A DNA stretch of 64,000 bases from Angelobacter sp036557225 (GTDB taxonomy: Bacteria; Acidobacteriota; Terriglobia; Terriglobales; Acidobacteriaceae): positions 1-64,000 of the forward strand of contig DATBHX010000046.1 of NCBI GenBank assembly GCA_036557225.1, in the 5' to 3' direction. Position 1 is the first letter of the stretch. The number at the start of each line of letters is the position of its first letter. Under the pieces are notes generated by a model. The model saw only the letters and a list, made by a program, of their open reading frames with translations. It searched no databases and was not told the DNA's origin. The position numbers were made by a program, and so were the translations under genes. This document shows positions 17,615 to 26,768 of the stretch, one piece after another.

Positions 17615-18469
17615 ATGAGAGATAATGAAAGGGTGACAGCTTCGCACGCCAACGCGGATTGGAATAGCCTGGCCCGGGCTCATGCCAGCCAGAAATGGCG
17701 CACACAATCGGCGGCCATGGGCATCCATCTGACTGAGGCGATCGTGGAGGCCGCGCGAGTCGAGACCGGTATGCGCGTGCTGGATATTGCCTGCGGCACC
17801 GGCGAGCCCTCCATCTCGATTGCCGGTCTGCTGCGAGGCAGCGGCGATGTGACCGGCATTGACATCTCACCCGAACCGCTGAAGATTGCAGAAGAGCGGG
17901 CAAGAGAGCGGGGATTCACCAATATAAGGTTCCAGCAGGGCGATGCGCACGCTCTTCCCTTTGCTGATGAGAGCTTCCATCGCATCACTTCGCGCCTGGG
18001 CGTGATGTTCTTTGCTGAGCCGCAGCGCGCGTTTCGTGAGATGTGGCGCGTGCTCAAGCCAGGCGGCACGGCCACGCTGCTGACGTGGGGCCCTATGGAC
18101 CAACCTTATTTCAAAACCACCATTGGCACTGTTCTCCGGCTGATGCCCGGCAGCGCGATTCCTGCCGCAGGGCTCAAGGTGTTTTCTTTCGCTGAGTCAG
18201 GAGCGCTGGCCGGCGCTTTGCGCCAAGCAAAGTTCAGCCGCGCCGACGAACAGTTCTTCACTCTGCCTTTCCCCTGGCCAGATGCGCCTGAAGAGCTTTG
18301 GAAATATTTTCAGAGTGTAGCTGTCCCGTTCGCGCCGGTGCTGGAATCTATTCCTGCGGCACGCCGGGCGGAAGTTGACCAGGAAGTGCTGCGCGAGATC
18401 GGACACTACTACGATGGCCAGACGGTAAAGTTTACGGCGACAGTGAATATCACCATCGCCGTGAAGTGA
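17615..18469 (+). CDS. class I SAM-dependent methyltransferase (UbiE-like)
   Basis: About 284 residues. Motif I VLDIACGTGEPSISIA, acidic VTGIDIS, motif II GDAHALPFADESFHRI, and post-motif WRVLKPGGTATLLTWG are those of UbiE/COQ5-type methyltransferases. ATG 17615 is the working start; GTG 17633 is also possible, and neither has a strong Shine-Dalgarno. Longer upstream frames overlap the divergent DUF883-like leader. No menaquinone genes are nearby, so a quinone role is not supported; a small-molecule substrate is likely. Confidence 0.85.
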   Translation: MRDNERVTASHANADWNSLARAHASQKWRTQSAAMGIHLTEAIVEAARVETGMRVLDIACGTGEPSISIAGLLRGSGDVTGIDISPEPLKIAEERARERGFTNIRFQQGDAHALPFADESFHRITSRLGVMFFAEPQRAFREMWRVLKPGGTATLLTWGPMDQPYFKTTIGTVLRLMPGSAIPAAGLKVFSFAESGALAGALRQAKFSRADEQFFTLPFPWPDAPEELWKYFQSVAVPFAPVLESIPAARRAEVDQEVLREIGHYYDGQTVKFTATVNITIAVK

Positions 18470-18507
18470 ATTTGAAATGGGCCGAACCGGCCGCGCCCGG
18501 CTACTAT

Positions 18508-20160
18508 CTATGTCAGGTCGGCGACCTTCAGCTTAATGTCTGTACCCTTCCAATTCGTCTGAAACTGCTTGTCGACAAATTGAGCGTCATAGGCGCGATT
18601 CTGCGCGCGTAGAGCTTCGCTGAGGCCGAAGAGTGAGCGCGGATTCCGCGGGTTGCGGTCAAGGTCTTCACGAAACACTTTCTCGGCTTCGGGAGCGCTG
18701 CCGTTGAGCAGAAGCACGGCCCCCAGCGATTCACGCACAGGATAGAACCAGTCCGGCGGCTCGTCGTAGTTGAGCGAATCCTGGATCGCTACGGCGCGAC
18801 GCAGCATGGCAATCGCGTTGGTTGAGTCATTCCTGGCCAGGGCGATCTTCGCGCCGAGAACATTGACCGCGATGTTCAGCACGTCTTTCGTCTTGTTATT
18901 GACCGGCATGGCGAAAACCTGGTCGGGCGGAGTTTTCTCTGCGGCTTCACGCACGATGCGATGTTCCGCTTCGGCTTCAGTCAGCTTGCCTTTGCTGGCC
19001 AGCGCCATGCCTCGGGCGAAGTGCCAGTAGGTGGTAGTGGTCTTCATGGCGGCATTCGGCTGCGGCAGGTTCAGGATCTCGTCCCACTTCTGGAAGCGCA
19101 CCTCTACGGCGAGCGGCACGGTCATAAACCCTTCCAGCGGAGGCACGTCCTTCACCATCGGGCCGACGTGTTCAGCCAACATGCCGGCAGCTTTGTGGGC
19201 TTCAGCGTAGTTACCGTTCATGCTGGCGCACGCAGCAATGAAGTGGAGGTTGTGGCTGTAATACATCGCTCCATACATGCCCTGGCTTCCACTGGATTGC
19301 AGATAAGAGCGGTCTGCAGCGGCTGCGAGCTGATTGGTCTTGACCGCGGCTTCAAAATCGCCGGTGCGGATATAGACGTGGCCGGGCATATGCACCAGAT
19401 GTCCTGCGGCCGGGGCCAGCGCAGCCAGGCGGTTGGCTGCAGCCAGCGCGCGCTCAGGATTCGGCGAAGCCTCCACAGCGTGAATGTAATAGTGGATTGC
19501 GCCCATGTGATTGGGATCGCGGCGAAGCACCGATTCCAGGGAGGCAACAATGTCTTCTGTTCCGCCTTCGGGCGTGCCGTCAGGATGCCAAAGCCCCCAC
19601 GGGTGCAGGTTCATGCCGGATTCGGCAAAGAGCGTGGCGGCGTCAAGATCGTCAGGAAATTGTTTGACCAGATCGCCCATGGCGTTGCGATAACGCTCCG
19701 CCGCCAGACGATGATCAGCGTTGGGGTCAGCCGGGAAGCGTATCGCCATCGCCGCGATATAGCCTTTCTCGCTGGGCGAGGCATTCGTGGCCAGCTCGCC
19801 GGCCTTCTGGATGGCGCTGTGCGCCTGCTTGTAGCGATCGGGGTCGGCCGGATCATTGTAGTTGGGGCCGACAGCCTCGGCGATCCCCCAATAGGCCATC
19901 GCCATCCTGGGATCGAGCTTGGCTGCCTGCTGGAACGAGCGCGCGGCTTCTTCATGGTTAAAGGCATAGATCAGCCGCAAGCCCTGATCGAAAAACTTTT
20001 GCGCCTCCGGATTGGTGGTGGTTACGGGATGGTGAAGGTCACTGTATCCGCTCATGAGGGTGGCAGGCGGAGTTGCAGGTTGTCCGTGTGAGCCATGCTG
20101 CTGGGCCACTACCGGCAGGCAAAGAACGAGCACCAAGAAAGCGTACGCAGAACGCTTCAT
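18508..20160 (-). CDS. secreted TPR-repeat protein
   Basis: About 550 residues. ATG 20160 lies 7 bases after GGAGGA, and a signal peptide (AYAFLVLVLCLPVVAQ) follows. Mature protein is helical with TPR-like units: FNHEEAARSFQQAAKLDPRMAMAYWGIAEA at about 75-105, further units in the middle and EKVFREDLDRNPRNPRSLFGLSEALRAQ near the C-terminus. A His-rich N-terminal stretch (QQHGSHGQ, DLHHP) could bind metal. Periplasmic scaffold by inference; it resembles a common acidobacterial family of uncharacterised TPR proteins. Nothing in the neighbours points to a specific partner. Confidence 0.85.
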   Translation of the reverse strand: MKRSAYAFLVLVLCLPVVAQQHGSHGQPATPPATLMSGYSDLHHPVTTTNPEAQKFFDQGLRLIYAFNHEEAARSFQQAAKLDPRMAMAYWGIAEAVGPNYNDPADPDRYKQAHSAIQKAGELATNASPSEKGYIAAMAIRFPADPNADHRLAAERYRNAMGDLVKQFPDDLDAATLFAESGMNLHPWGLWHPDGTPEGGTEDIVASLESVLRRDPNHMGAIHYYIHAVEASPNPERALAAANRLAALAPAAGHLVHMPGHVYIRTGDFEAAVKTNQLAAAADRSYLQSSGSQGMYGAMYYSHNLHFIAACASMNGNYAEAHKAAGMLAEHVGPMVKDVPPLEGFMTVPLAVEVRFQKWDEILNLPQPNAAMKTTTTYWHFARGMALASKGKLTEAEAEHRIVREAAEKTPPDQVFAMPVNNKTKDVLNIAVNVLGAKIALARNDSTNAIAMLRRAVAIQDSLNYDEPPDWFYPVRESLGAVLLLNGSAPEAEKVFREDLDRNPRNPRSLFGLSEALRAQNRAYDAQFVDKQFQTNWKGTDIKLKVADLT

Positions 20161-20282
20161 TACTCTTCCTCCGTCAAGACTTGCTTTGGCTTGCTGATAC
20201 GGGCATTTTACATCCACGGCCCCAAGACGGAGTTGCCGGCGGGCTACGGCCGGGCCTAGCGCACGTGCTGTTCTTTCCTGTG

Positions 20283-21017
20283 CTACTGCTTTTTCCCGAA
20301 GATCTCGCGCAGTAGAGCGGTGGTCTGGGCGGCTGGATCATGGCGGATCTTTTTCTCTTCTTCGCCGATCATGTAGAAAATCCCGTCCATAGTCTTGCCC
20401 ACGACGTATTGGTCCAGGTCAAAGTCTTTGCTCTGGGAAAACCCGCTCGCCAGAGGATTCTGCATGAGCTTGTTGTACTGCCGGACTACGCCGACGTTTT
20501 CCATAGACTTATGCACGATCGGGGCGAAAGCCGCCGTGAGTTCGGGAGTGGATTTGTTCTTGAAGTATTCAGTCGCGGCCGTATCACCGCCGGAGAGGAT
20601 CTGGCGAGCATCGGAAAAGCTCATCTGCTTCACGGCATTGATGAAGATCTGCCGGGCGGCAGGCGCAGCCTGCTCGGCAGCGCGGTTCATGCCGACCTCA
20701 AGCGAGTCCACCTGCTGGCCCATGCCCACGGTGCGCAGTCCCTTGCCGATTCCTCGCAGCTTGTCCGGCAATAGAATTTTGATGGCCGCATTCTTCAGGA
20801 AGCCGTCCACACGGCCGGTGGAAGCAACGGCGTTTCTGGTCCCTACGGTGAGCGCCTCCTTCAGGCCGGCGACGACGTGGTCATTGCTCGGCTGGTTCTT
20901 GCCGTTCTTACCAAGGGCTTCTTCAGCCTTTTTGCGCAGGTCATCGAGCGTGGATTGTGCGGCGTGGGCAGGAAACAGGGCAGCCACGAGAAACGCAGCT
21001 AAAATGAGTTTTTTCAT
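20283..21017 (-). CDS. DUF4197 domain secreted protein
   Basis: 244 residues with a signal peptide (MKKLILAAFLVAALFPAHAA). The body matches DUF4197: GLKEALTVGTRNAVASTGRVDGFLKN, ILLPDKLRGIGKGLRTVG, then FINAVKQMSFSDARQILSGGDTAATEYFKNKS, the most conserved block, and a C-terminal DQYVVGKTMDGIFYMIGEEEKKIR. It is an all-helical periplasmic family of unknown function. Gene is single, divergent from the rhodanese pair. Confidence 0.88.
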   Translation of the reverse strand: MKKLILAAFLVAALFPAHAAQSTLDDLRKKAEEALGKNGKNQPSNDHVVAGLKEALTVGTRNAVASTGRVDGFLKNAAIKILLPDKLRGIGKGLRTVGMGQQVDSLEVGMNRAAEQAAPAARQIFINAVKQMSFSDARQILSGGDTAATEYFKNKSTPELTAAFAPIVHKSMENVGVVRQYNKLMQNPLASGFSQSKDFDLDQYVVGKTMDGIFYMIGEEEKKIRHDPAAQTTALLREIFGKKQ

Positions 21018-21149
21018 AGGAATACGGCGAACAGCCAGGCATCAATCTAAGCCTGAGTTGCTGTCCAGCCGTATCTTACGCCTCACCTTTCATTTGTCCT
21101 ATACCCGGAAGGTCAAGGGCGGAAAAATGTGATCCTGGAGGGAAGACCC

Positions 21150-22049
21150 ATGACTGGCTCGAGATTAAGAATTACATCCGGCATCATAGCTTTCTTGGTT
21201 ACAGTCTTTTTTTGCGGAAGCGTTGCACGGGCGCAGACTGGGAAGGTCCGCCCGGAGATGATCGTTTCAGCGCAGTGGCTGTCAGAACACCTGAAGGACC
21301 CCAAAGTCGTGGTGCTGCATGTGGCGGAGAAGCGTTCTGAGTACGATTCCGGCCACATTCCTGGCGCACGGCTCTTGTTGCTGGAAGATTTCATTGAGGG
21401 CGAGGATGCGGAGCTGCCACCGCCCGAGAAGCTGAAAGACGCGTTTGAAAAAGTTGGCGTCAGCAACGATTCGCACGTGGTGGTCTATACCACTTCGTGG
21501 TATCCGATGGCCGGACGCGCCTATTACACGCTGGACTATCTGGGCCATGGCGATCATACGTCAGTGCTGGATGGCGGCATTGACGAGTGGAAGCTGGAAA
21601 AGCGTCCGCTGGAAACCACGGCTCCGAAAGTCGCGCGGGGAAGTTTTACTCCGCACCTGCATCCCGAGGTCCAGGCGATGATGGAAGAGGTCAAGAAGCT
21701 GTCCGAGCATTCGTCAGCATCCGAGATGCTGGTGGATTCGCGGCCGGAAAAGCGCTATACCGATGGGCACATTGCCGGCGCCGTGCTTGTTTACTGGCAG
21801 GAGACGCTGGTGGACGCAAAAAACAAGCCGGTCTTCCTGCCGCCCGACAAGCTGAAGGAACTGTTTGCCTCGCGCGGAATCAAGCCGGGCGAGAAGCTGG
21901 TTACTTATTGCGAGATCGGCCTGCAGGCTTCGCACGATTACTTCATCGCCAAATATCTGGGTTACGATGCCGCGATGTATGACGGCTCCATCCATCAATG
22001 GAGCCACATGAACAACCTTCCCCTGGTTCAAGGGAAGGCGTTGCGCTGA
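21150..22049 (+). CDS. exported two-domain rhodanese (sulfurtransferase), copy 1
   Basis: About 299 residues; ATG 21150 follows GGAGGG. A signal peptide (IIAFLVTVFFCGSVARAQ) predicts export. Two rhodanese domains: N-terminal inactive-type (SEYDSGHIPGARLLLLEDF) and C-terminal catalytic with YCEIGLQAS, the Cys being the persulfide site. VDSRPEKRYTDGHIAGA marks the second domain. Thiosulfate/mercaptopyruvate sulfurtransferase activity is the family role; the loop CEIGLQ differs from both the classic rhodanese CRKGVT and the MST CGSGVT loops, so donor preference is open. Eight bases separate it from a second copy. Confidence 0.9.
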   Translation: MTGSRLRITSGIIAFLVTVFFCGSVARAQTGKVRPEMIVSAQWLSEHLKDPKVVVLHVAEKRSEYDSGHIPGARLLLLEDFIEGEDAELPPPEKLKDAFEKVGVSNDSHVVVYTTSWYPMAGRAYYTLDYLGHGDHTSVLDGGIDEWKLEKRPLETTAPKVARGSFTPHLHPEVQAMMEEVKKLSEHSSASEMLVDSRPEKRYTDGHIAGAVLVYWQETLVDAKNKPVFLPPDKLKELFASRGIKPGEKLVTYCEIGLQASHDYFIAKYLGYDAAMYDGSIHQWSHMNNLPLVQGKALR

Positions 22050-22057
22050 GGTCTGAG

Positions 22058-22975
22058 ATGCAGTTGACGTTTCTGGGAAAGATCGTGCTGATGTTACTCG
22101 CGTTGGGGGCGCTGCCTGGTGCGCAAGCGCCAGGCAGCAGCGAGCCTATGCTTCGCAAAGAGATCGTGGTGACCACAGAGTGGCTGGCGGCCCATCTGCA
22201 TGATCAGAACTTGGTGGTATTGAGCGTCGGATCGACACCGGAATTTTATTCTCAAGGACACATTCCGGGCGCCAGACAGATCTTGCTGAGCGAAATCGCA
22301 GTAACACGCGACGGCATTCCCAATGAGCTTCCCCCGATAGAAAAACTGCAGGCTATTTTTGCAGCCGCGGGCGTGAGCAATCATTCGCGCGTAGTGCTCT
22401 ATGGCGAACGCGCCAATCTGCTGGCAGCACGGGCGTATTTCACGCTCGATTACCTGGGTGTTGCGGGTCGAGCATCGCTGCTGGATGGCGGCATGGAAAA
22501 ATGGCGGTCCGAGAAGAGGCCAATATCGCGCGAAGCGGCGCAAGCCAGGCCGGCAAAGCTTACGATTGCGCCGCGGCCGGCGATCCTGGTGGATACGGCG
22601 GCGATGCGCAAGCTGGCGGAGCAACGAGTTGCATTGATCGACGCCCGGCCGGCAAAGGAATACACCGGCGAGCAGCTGTCAGAGGACGTCCAGAAAGCCG
22701 GGCATATTCCCGGCGCAACCAGCCTGTATTGGATGGACATGCTGGTGAGCCGCGAGAATCCGGTCCTGCGTCCGGAAGAGGAGCTGCGGCGGATGTACAC
22801 GCAGGCTCATGCTGCCGCAGGGCAGCCCCTGGTGACTTATTGCCGCACGGGGATGCAATCGTCGTTTGATTATTTTGTCGCCAAGTATCTCGGCTATGAG
22901 CCGAGCATGTATGATGCGTCGTTCTATGAGTGGAGTTTGAAAGATTTGCCGGCTGAAACCTCTCCCAAGCAATAA
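22058..22975 (+). CDS. exported two-domain rhodanese (sulfurtransferase), copy 2
   Basis: Diverged paralogue, about 305 residues. ATG 22058 lies eight bases after the stop of copy 1, with GAGG overlapping that stop, so translation is probably coupled. A signal peptide is present (IVLMLLALGALPGAQA). Domain 1 has PEFYSQGHIPGARQ; domain 2 has IDARPAKEYTG and the catalytic loop YCRTGMQSS. CRTGMQ is closer to the thiosulfate sulfurtransferase type (basic second residue) than copy 1's CEIGLQ, suggesting the pair has split donor specificity. A strong bidirectional terminator follows. Confidence 0.9.
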   Translation: MQLTFLGKIVLMLLALGALPGAQAPGSSEPMLRKEIVVTTEWLAAHLHDQNLVVLSVGSTPEFYSQGHIPGARQILLSEIAVTRDGIPNELPPIEKLQAIFAAAGVSNHSRVVLYGERANLLAARAYFTLDYLGVAGRASLLDGGMEKWRSEKRPISREAAQARPAKLTIAPRPAILVDTAAMRKLAEQRVALIDARPAKEYTGEQLSEDVQKAGHIPGATSLYWMDMLVSRENPVLRPEEELRRMYTQAHAAAGQPLVTYCRTGMQSSFDYFVAKYLGYEPSMYDASFYEWSLKDLPAETSPKQ

Positions 22976-22988
22976 TGCCCGGCAAGAA

Positions 22989-23018
22989 AAATGCCCTGGC
23001 TTGCAGACCAGGGCATTT
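22989..23018. terminator. bidirectional intrinsic terminator
   Basis: Perfect 11-bp stem AAATGCCCTGG / CCAGGGCATTT (22989-22999, 23008-23018) with an 8-base loop, between the convergent rhodanese and glutamine synthetase genes; A-rich on one side and T-rich on the other. Confidence 0.85.
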
Positions 23019-23036
23019 GTTTCTGTAACCAACGCT

Positions 23037-24467
23037 CTAGAACAAGTTCCACAGGAACTGATTGTAGACGTCGTGATGGTACTGGACCTCAGGCGCCTTC
23101 ACGAAGGTTCCCAACAGGCGCGGGCAACGATCAGCGGAAGCCTGTTTCAGGTCGGCGTAACGGCCTTTCACGTCGGCGCCGAAGAGCTTGGTGGTCCAAT
23201 CGGCCTTAGTGAAGTTTTCAATCGCGGTATAGATGTTATCCGGCAGGTAGCGTTCGGCCTGGCGCAGGTTCTTGATCTTGGCCGTGTCGCCATGGAGGCC
23301 CGTCTTGAAAACGGAATACATCACCATATAAGCGTTGGCGTCCGGCGCAACCGAGCGCACCTCAACGCGCATGCTCTTCTCATTGCCGATGGGGATTCGG
23401 ATCATGGAGCCGCGATCGGTGGGCGACGCCTTGATCTGGTTTGGCGCTTCAAAATGCGGGTCGAGGCGGCGGTAAGCGTTGACACTGGGATTGAGCAGCA
23501 GGCAGATGTCATTGCCGTGCGTCAGAATTCGATCGACGAACTCCCAGCCCATTTCGCTGAGTTTCTCTTCGCCCTTGGGGTCCCAGAAAAGGTTTTTGCC
23601 GCCTTTGCTGATGGATACGTTCGTGTGCATGCCGCTGCCGTTCACGCCCACCACGGGCTTGGGCAGGAAGCTGGCGGTCAGGCCCATTTTGTTGGCGACC
23701 TGGCGGCAGATGAGCTTATAAAGCTGGATCTGGTCGGCCGCAGCCACTACTTCGCCGTAGCCGTAGTTGATTTCAAATTGTGAGGGCGCGACCTCCGGAT
23801 GGTCCTTCTCGTTCTGGAAGCCCATGGCGCGTTGCACTTCCGCCGTGGTGTCAATGAAGCTGCGCAGGGGATCGCCGGGGAGCGAGTGGTAGTAGCCGCC
23901 CGTGTTTACATAGTCGAATTTTTCGGTTTCGTGATAACGGCGCTCAGCGTCCGAGCCCTGAAAAAGGAAGCCCTCAATTTCGTTGGCTGCATTGAGCGTG
24001 TAGCCGTCTTTCTTATGCATCTCCTCGGCAAATTTCTTGAGTACGCCGCGGATGTCGGCAGAGTAGGGCTCGCCGCCTTTGTCGATCACATCGCCAAAAA
24101 CCAGGACTTTGCCGGGGCCAAAGATATCGGCCGGCGCCCAGTAGAAGGCGCTCCAGTCCATGCCCAGGCGAAGGTCGCTCTCACGCTGCGCGGTAAAGCC
24201 GCGGATTGACGAGCCGTCAAAGGTGAGGTTGTCCCAGCTCTTGACGAGAAACTTTTTGTCATAGTCCAGCATGTGCAGGCGGCCTTCCAGGTCGCTGAAC
24301 AGGACGGTGACGGCCTTGATCCGTTTTTCGTCGGTCAGGTACTTGAGCCGCTCTTCCTGGATCTTATGCATGGCGACGCGGTTCTTGCGCTGCTCTTTTG
24401 CCTGCAAGTTCATCTGTTCCAGTTCGTCGTACGATATGGCCAGGAAATTCCGAAGTTCGTTTGCCAT
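23037..24467 (-). CDS. glnA: glutamine synthetase
   Basis: Makes glutamine from glutamate, ammonia and ATP in the cytoplasm. About 476 residues; ATG 24467 has AAGGAG five bases upstream. The beta-grasp domain contains FDGSSIRGF; the catalytic domain carries NEIEGFLF (metal ligands), APSQFEINYG, NGSGMHTNVSISK (ATP/ammonia site), NPSVNAYRRLDP and RIPIG...RVEVRSVAPDANAY. At the place where GSI-beta enzymes have the adenylylated Tyr (NLYDLPPE), this protein reads NLRQAERYLPDN, so control by a GlnE-type adenylyltransferase at that residue seems lost. Monocistronic. No PII gene is near. Confidence 0.93.
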   Translation of the reverse strand: MANELRNFLAISYDELEQMNLQAKEQRKNRVAMHKIQEERLKYLTDEKRIKAVTVLFSDLEGRLHMLDYDKKFLVKSWDNLTFDGSSIRGFTAQRESDLRLGMDWSAFYWAPADIFGPGKVLVFGDVIDKGGEPYSADIRGVLKKFAEEMHKKDGYTLNAANEIEGFLFQGSDAERRYHETEKFDYVNTGGYYHSLPGDPLRSFIDTTAEVQRAMGFQNEKDHPEVAPSQFEINYGYGEVVAAADQIQLYKLICRQVANKMGLTASFLPKPVVGVNGSGMHTNVSISKGGKNLFWDPKGEEKLSEMGWEFVDRILTHGNDICLLLNPSVNAYRRLDPHFEAPNQIKASPTDRGSMIRIPIGNEKSMRVEVRSVAPDANAYMVMYSVFKTGLHGDTAKIKNLRQAERYLPDNIYTAIENFTKADWTTKLFGADVKGRYADLKQASADRCPRLLGTFVKAPEVQYHHDVYNQFLWNLF

Positions 24468-24635
24468 GAAGCTCCTTGAAAGCAAAATAAGTTTTGGTTC
24501 TTGGGCAACGGAAAGACCGCCGCACCTGGCGATCAAACGGTTAGCATATCGCGAGGGAACGTTCCCCGCCAATCAAAACGAATGATAGGGGCCATCAAAC
24601 CGATTTATAGCGATGCAGCCTGCACAAGAACTTGT

Positions 24636-25214
24636 TCAGACCTGGGTTTGTACGCGCTGCCAGAAGCCGTTGTAGTCGATTACCAGCCCATTGCAATCGA
24701 CCAGCAATTCAGCTGTGAAGCTTCCGCCCCGGCTGGAGTAACGATAACGGGAATCGGAAATGCGAAGATACTCCTGCGGCAGAGGCTCGAGAGTGAGTTC
24801 AGGGAAGCGCACCCACGCGGCGACGATTTCGCCGCTCGACTGGCCGGGCGCGAGGTGCAGCCGGCGGATGGGCAGAGTGTTGGTGGACGGACTCCAGCCC
24901 AGGTCGATATCGATGGCGCCGCTTACTGAGGGAGCTTCCCGGCCATTTGCGTACCAGCGTCCGTTGTCGACAGAAATCTCCAGCTTCTGCTCGCCGGCAG
25001 GGGTGCGAAGCGAAATACCGGCGCGGCGGGTACGGAATGAGTGATCGCAGGCAAGATCGTACCGGGCTTCAACCGCCGCTTCCTTCGATTGGGTAAGGAT
25101 TGTGCCGCGAAAGAGCCATTCTTCGCCGTAGCGAAGCAATTCAAAGCGCTCCATCCCGGCGCCTTGAAGCCAGCGCCAAAGTCCGCTGCTGATGAGCTGT
25201 GATTTGGAATTCAT
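24636..25214 (-). CDS. putative glycolipid-binding domain protein (DUF1089)
   Basis: 192 residues, cytoplasmic, no signal. ATG 25214 is used; the longer frame upstream is an out-of-frame reading of the kinase gene. ERFELLRYGEEWLFRGTILTQSKEAAVEARYDLACDHSFRTR and IDIDLGWSPSTNTLPIRR match the putative glycolipid-binding family (PF06475), whose fold is a beta-barrel spiral and whose role is largely untested. It lies 37 bases downstream of the Ser/Thr kinase and is probably co-transcribed. Confidence 0.82.
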   Translation of the reverse strand: MNSKSQLISSGLWRWLQGAGMERFELLRYGEEWLFRGTILTQSKEAAVEARYDLACDHSFRTRRAGISLRTPAGEQKLEISVDNGRWYANGREAPSVSGAIDIDLGWSPSTNTLPIRRLHLAPGQSSGEIVAAWVRFPELTLEPLPQEYLRISDSRYRYSSRGGSFTAELLVDCNGLVIDYNGFWQRVQTQV

Positions 25215-25251
25215 GCGGGCCGGCGATGCTACACGCCGGGCAGCTTCAATG

Positions 25252-26652
25252 CTACTCCCACTTGAGGTCGAGGTTCTTGCTGGCGAAGTCCACGATAAGC
25301 GTCTTTTGGCTATAGGCACGGAAGCGCCCGGGAATGGCGGTATCGTGGTCATAGATCTGTCCGGGTGCATCCACCTGCACGCGGATGAGGTGACGCCCTG
25401 CTTTGACCGGAAGTGTGAGGTCGAGCCGTTCGCCGCCTGTGCTGGAAACGTGTGAAGGTTGCTTGCGCGCATTTCCAGAGGCGCGCAGCTCGTCGTGATA
25501 GCGCAGATCGCCATCCACCCAGATATAGATCTCTCCACTGCTGAAAGGATATTGGCCCACGATCTGGAGAGTCGCCGGCATGGTACGACCGAAGCTAAAG
25601 AAGACCGCCGCGGCCCCTGTGAGCAGCACCAAAGCCACCACAAACAGATAAAGGAAGACGTTGCGCCGCGGGGCCCTCTCCTCGAGCAACGGCGATGCGG
25701 CCTGAGCCCGGGGCGGCAACGCGGAGACTCGCTTAGGTTGAGGCAGCACCTGGGCTTGAACCACGGTCTGGGTCAGTTGGATGCGAGTATCGGATCGCGG
25801 CCTCTTGCCGGCTTCCAGGTCTTCCAAGTCGGCGGCAAATTCCCCGCCGCTCTGATAGCGCATTGCGGGAGACTTGGCCAAGGCGCGGTCCAACACGTAG
25901 TCGAAATCAGCGTTCAGCTCCGCGCGCACCTGGCTTGGAGGCAGCGGGTCTTTGGTTACAACCTGCGCGCAGACTTCAGTGATCGAGCCCCCATCAAACG
26001 GTTTGACGCCGGTCAGCAGCCAATACGCGACCACGCCGAGTGAAAACAGATCAGAGCGGCCATCGACAGGCTTGCCGTTGAGCTGCTCCGGAGACATGTA
26101 AGACGGAGTACCCACAACGTGGCCCGGCAGCGTGATCTCCGCCACAGAAACCTTGGCAATGCCGAAGTCGGCGATCTTGGGCTGGCCTGTAGCCGTCACC
26201 AGAATGTTGGCGGGCTTGATATCACGATGCACAATGCCCTGGCTGTGAGCGTAGTCGAGGGCTTCTGCAACATGCTTGAGCAGCTCCAGCGCGGTTGCGC
26301 GCGGCAGCAGGCCGGAGTGTCCGGACGCGGTTTTCGCACTCACCAGGGCCTCCAGCGACTGGCCCTGCACACATTCCATCACGATGAACGGTGTATGTGA
26401 GGATTCGTCTTCGCCCACGTCATAGATGGTCACAATACCGGGGTGTGAGAGCCTGCCGGCGGCCTGGGCTTCGCGGAAAAAGCGCTGGCGAAAGTGTTCC
26501 GCCTCCTGCGCGCCTGCGCTGGGAACGGAGATGGTCTTGATGGCTACAGTGCGGTCAATTTTGGGATCGCGGGCGCGAAACACCGCACCCATGGCGCCTC
26601 GGCCAAGTTCGCCCACAATTTCGTAGCGTCCCAGTTGTTGCACGGTTTGCAT
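25252..26652 (-). CDS. membrane-anchored Ser/Thr protein kinase (PknB-like)
   Basis: 466 residues. Kinase domain about 10-270: GRGAMGAVF glycine loop, VAIK Lys39, HRDIKPANI with catalytic Asp144, DFG at 162-164, GTPSYMSPEQ activation segment. The HRD Arg makes it an RD kinase, so activation-loop phosphorylation is likely. A basic juxtamembrane stretch leads to one transmembrane helix (about 331-353). The outer C-terminal region of about 110 residues is a small beta-rich domain, not PASTA repeats, so the sensed signal is unknown. Followed at once by the glycolipid-binding-domain gene. Confidence 0.93.
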   Translation of the reverse strand: MQTVQQLGRYEIVGELGRGAMGAVFRARDPKIDRTVAIKTISVPSAGAQEAEHFRQRFFREAQAAGRLSHPGIVTIYDVGEDESSHTPFIVMECVQGQSLEALVSAKTASGHSGLLPRATALELLKHVAEALDYAHSQGIVHRDIKPANILVTATGQPKIADFGIAKVSVAEITLPGHVVGTPSYMSPEQLNGKPVDGRSDLFSLGVVAYWLLTGVKPFDGGSITEVCAQVVTKDPLPPSQVRAELNADFDYVLDRALAKSPAMRYQSGGEFAADLEDLEAGKRPRSDTRIQLTQTVVQAQVLPQPKRVSALPPRAQAASPLLEERAPRRNVFLYLFVVALVLLTGAAAVFFSFGRTMPATLQIVGQYPFSSGEIYIWVDGDLRYHDELRASGNARKQPSHVSSTGGERLDLTLPVKAGRHLIRVQVDAPGQIYDHDTAIPGRFRAYSQKTLIVDFASKNLDLKWE

Positions 26653-26768
26653 AGGCTATTCGTTCGGAACACAAAGGGGGGATGGAGCCGATAATAGCAC
26701 GCTAAAACACAGGCACAGAGCAGGAGGGAGGAGCCAATAGTGCATTGTCCGTTGGCGTCTGCGATGCG

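Noticed and set aside
18961..20091. 376-residue open frame antisense to the TPR gene
   Set aside because: Lies wholly inside a well-supported gene on the other strand; composition typical of a high-G+C shadow frame.
24636..25643. 335-residue version of the glycolipid-binding protein
   Set aside because: The extra N-terminus reads the kinase gene out of frame; the domain starts at 25214.
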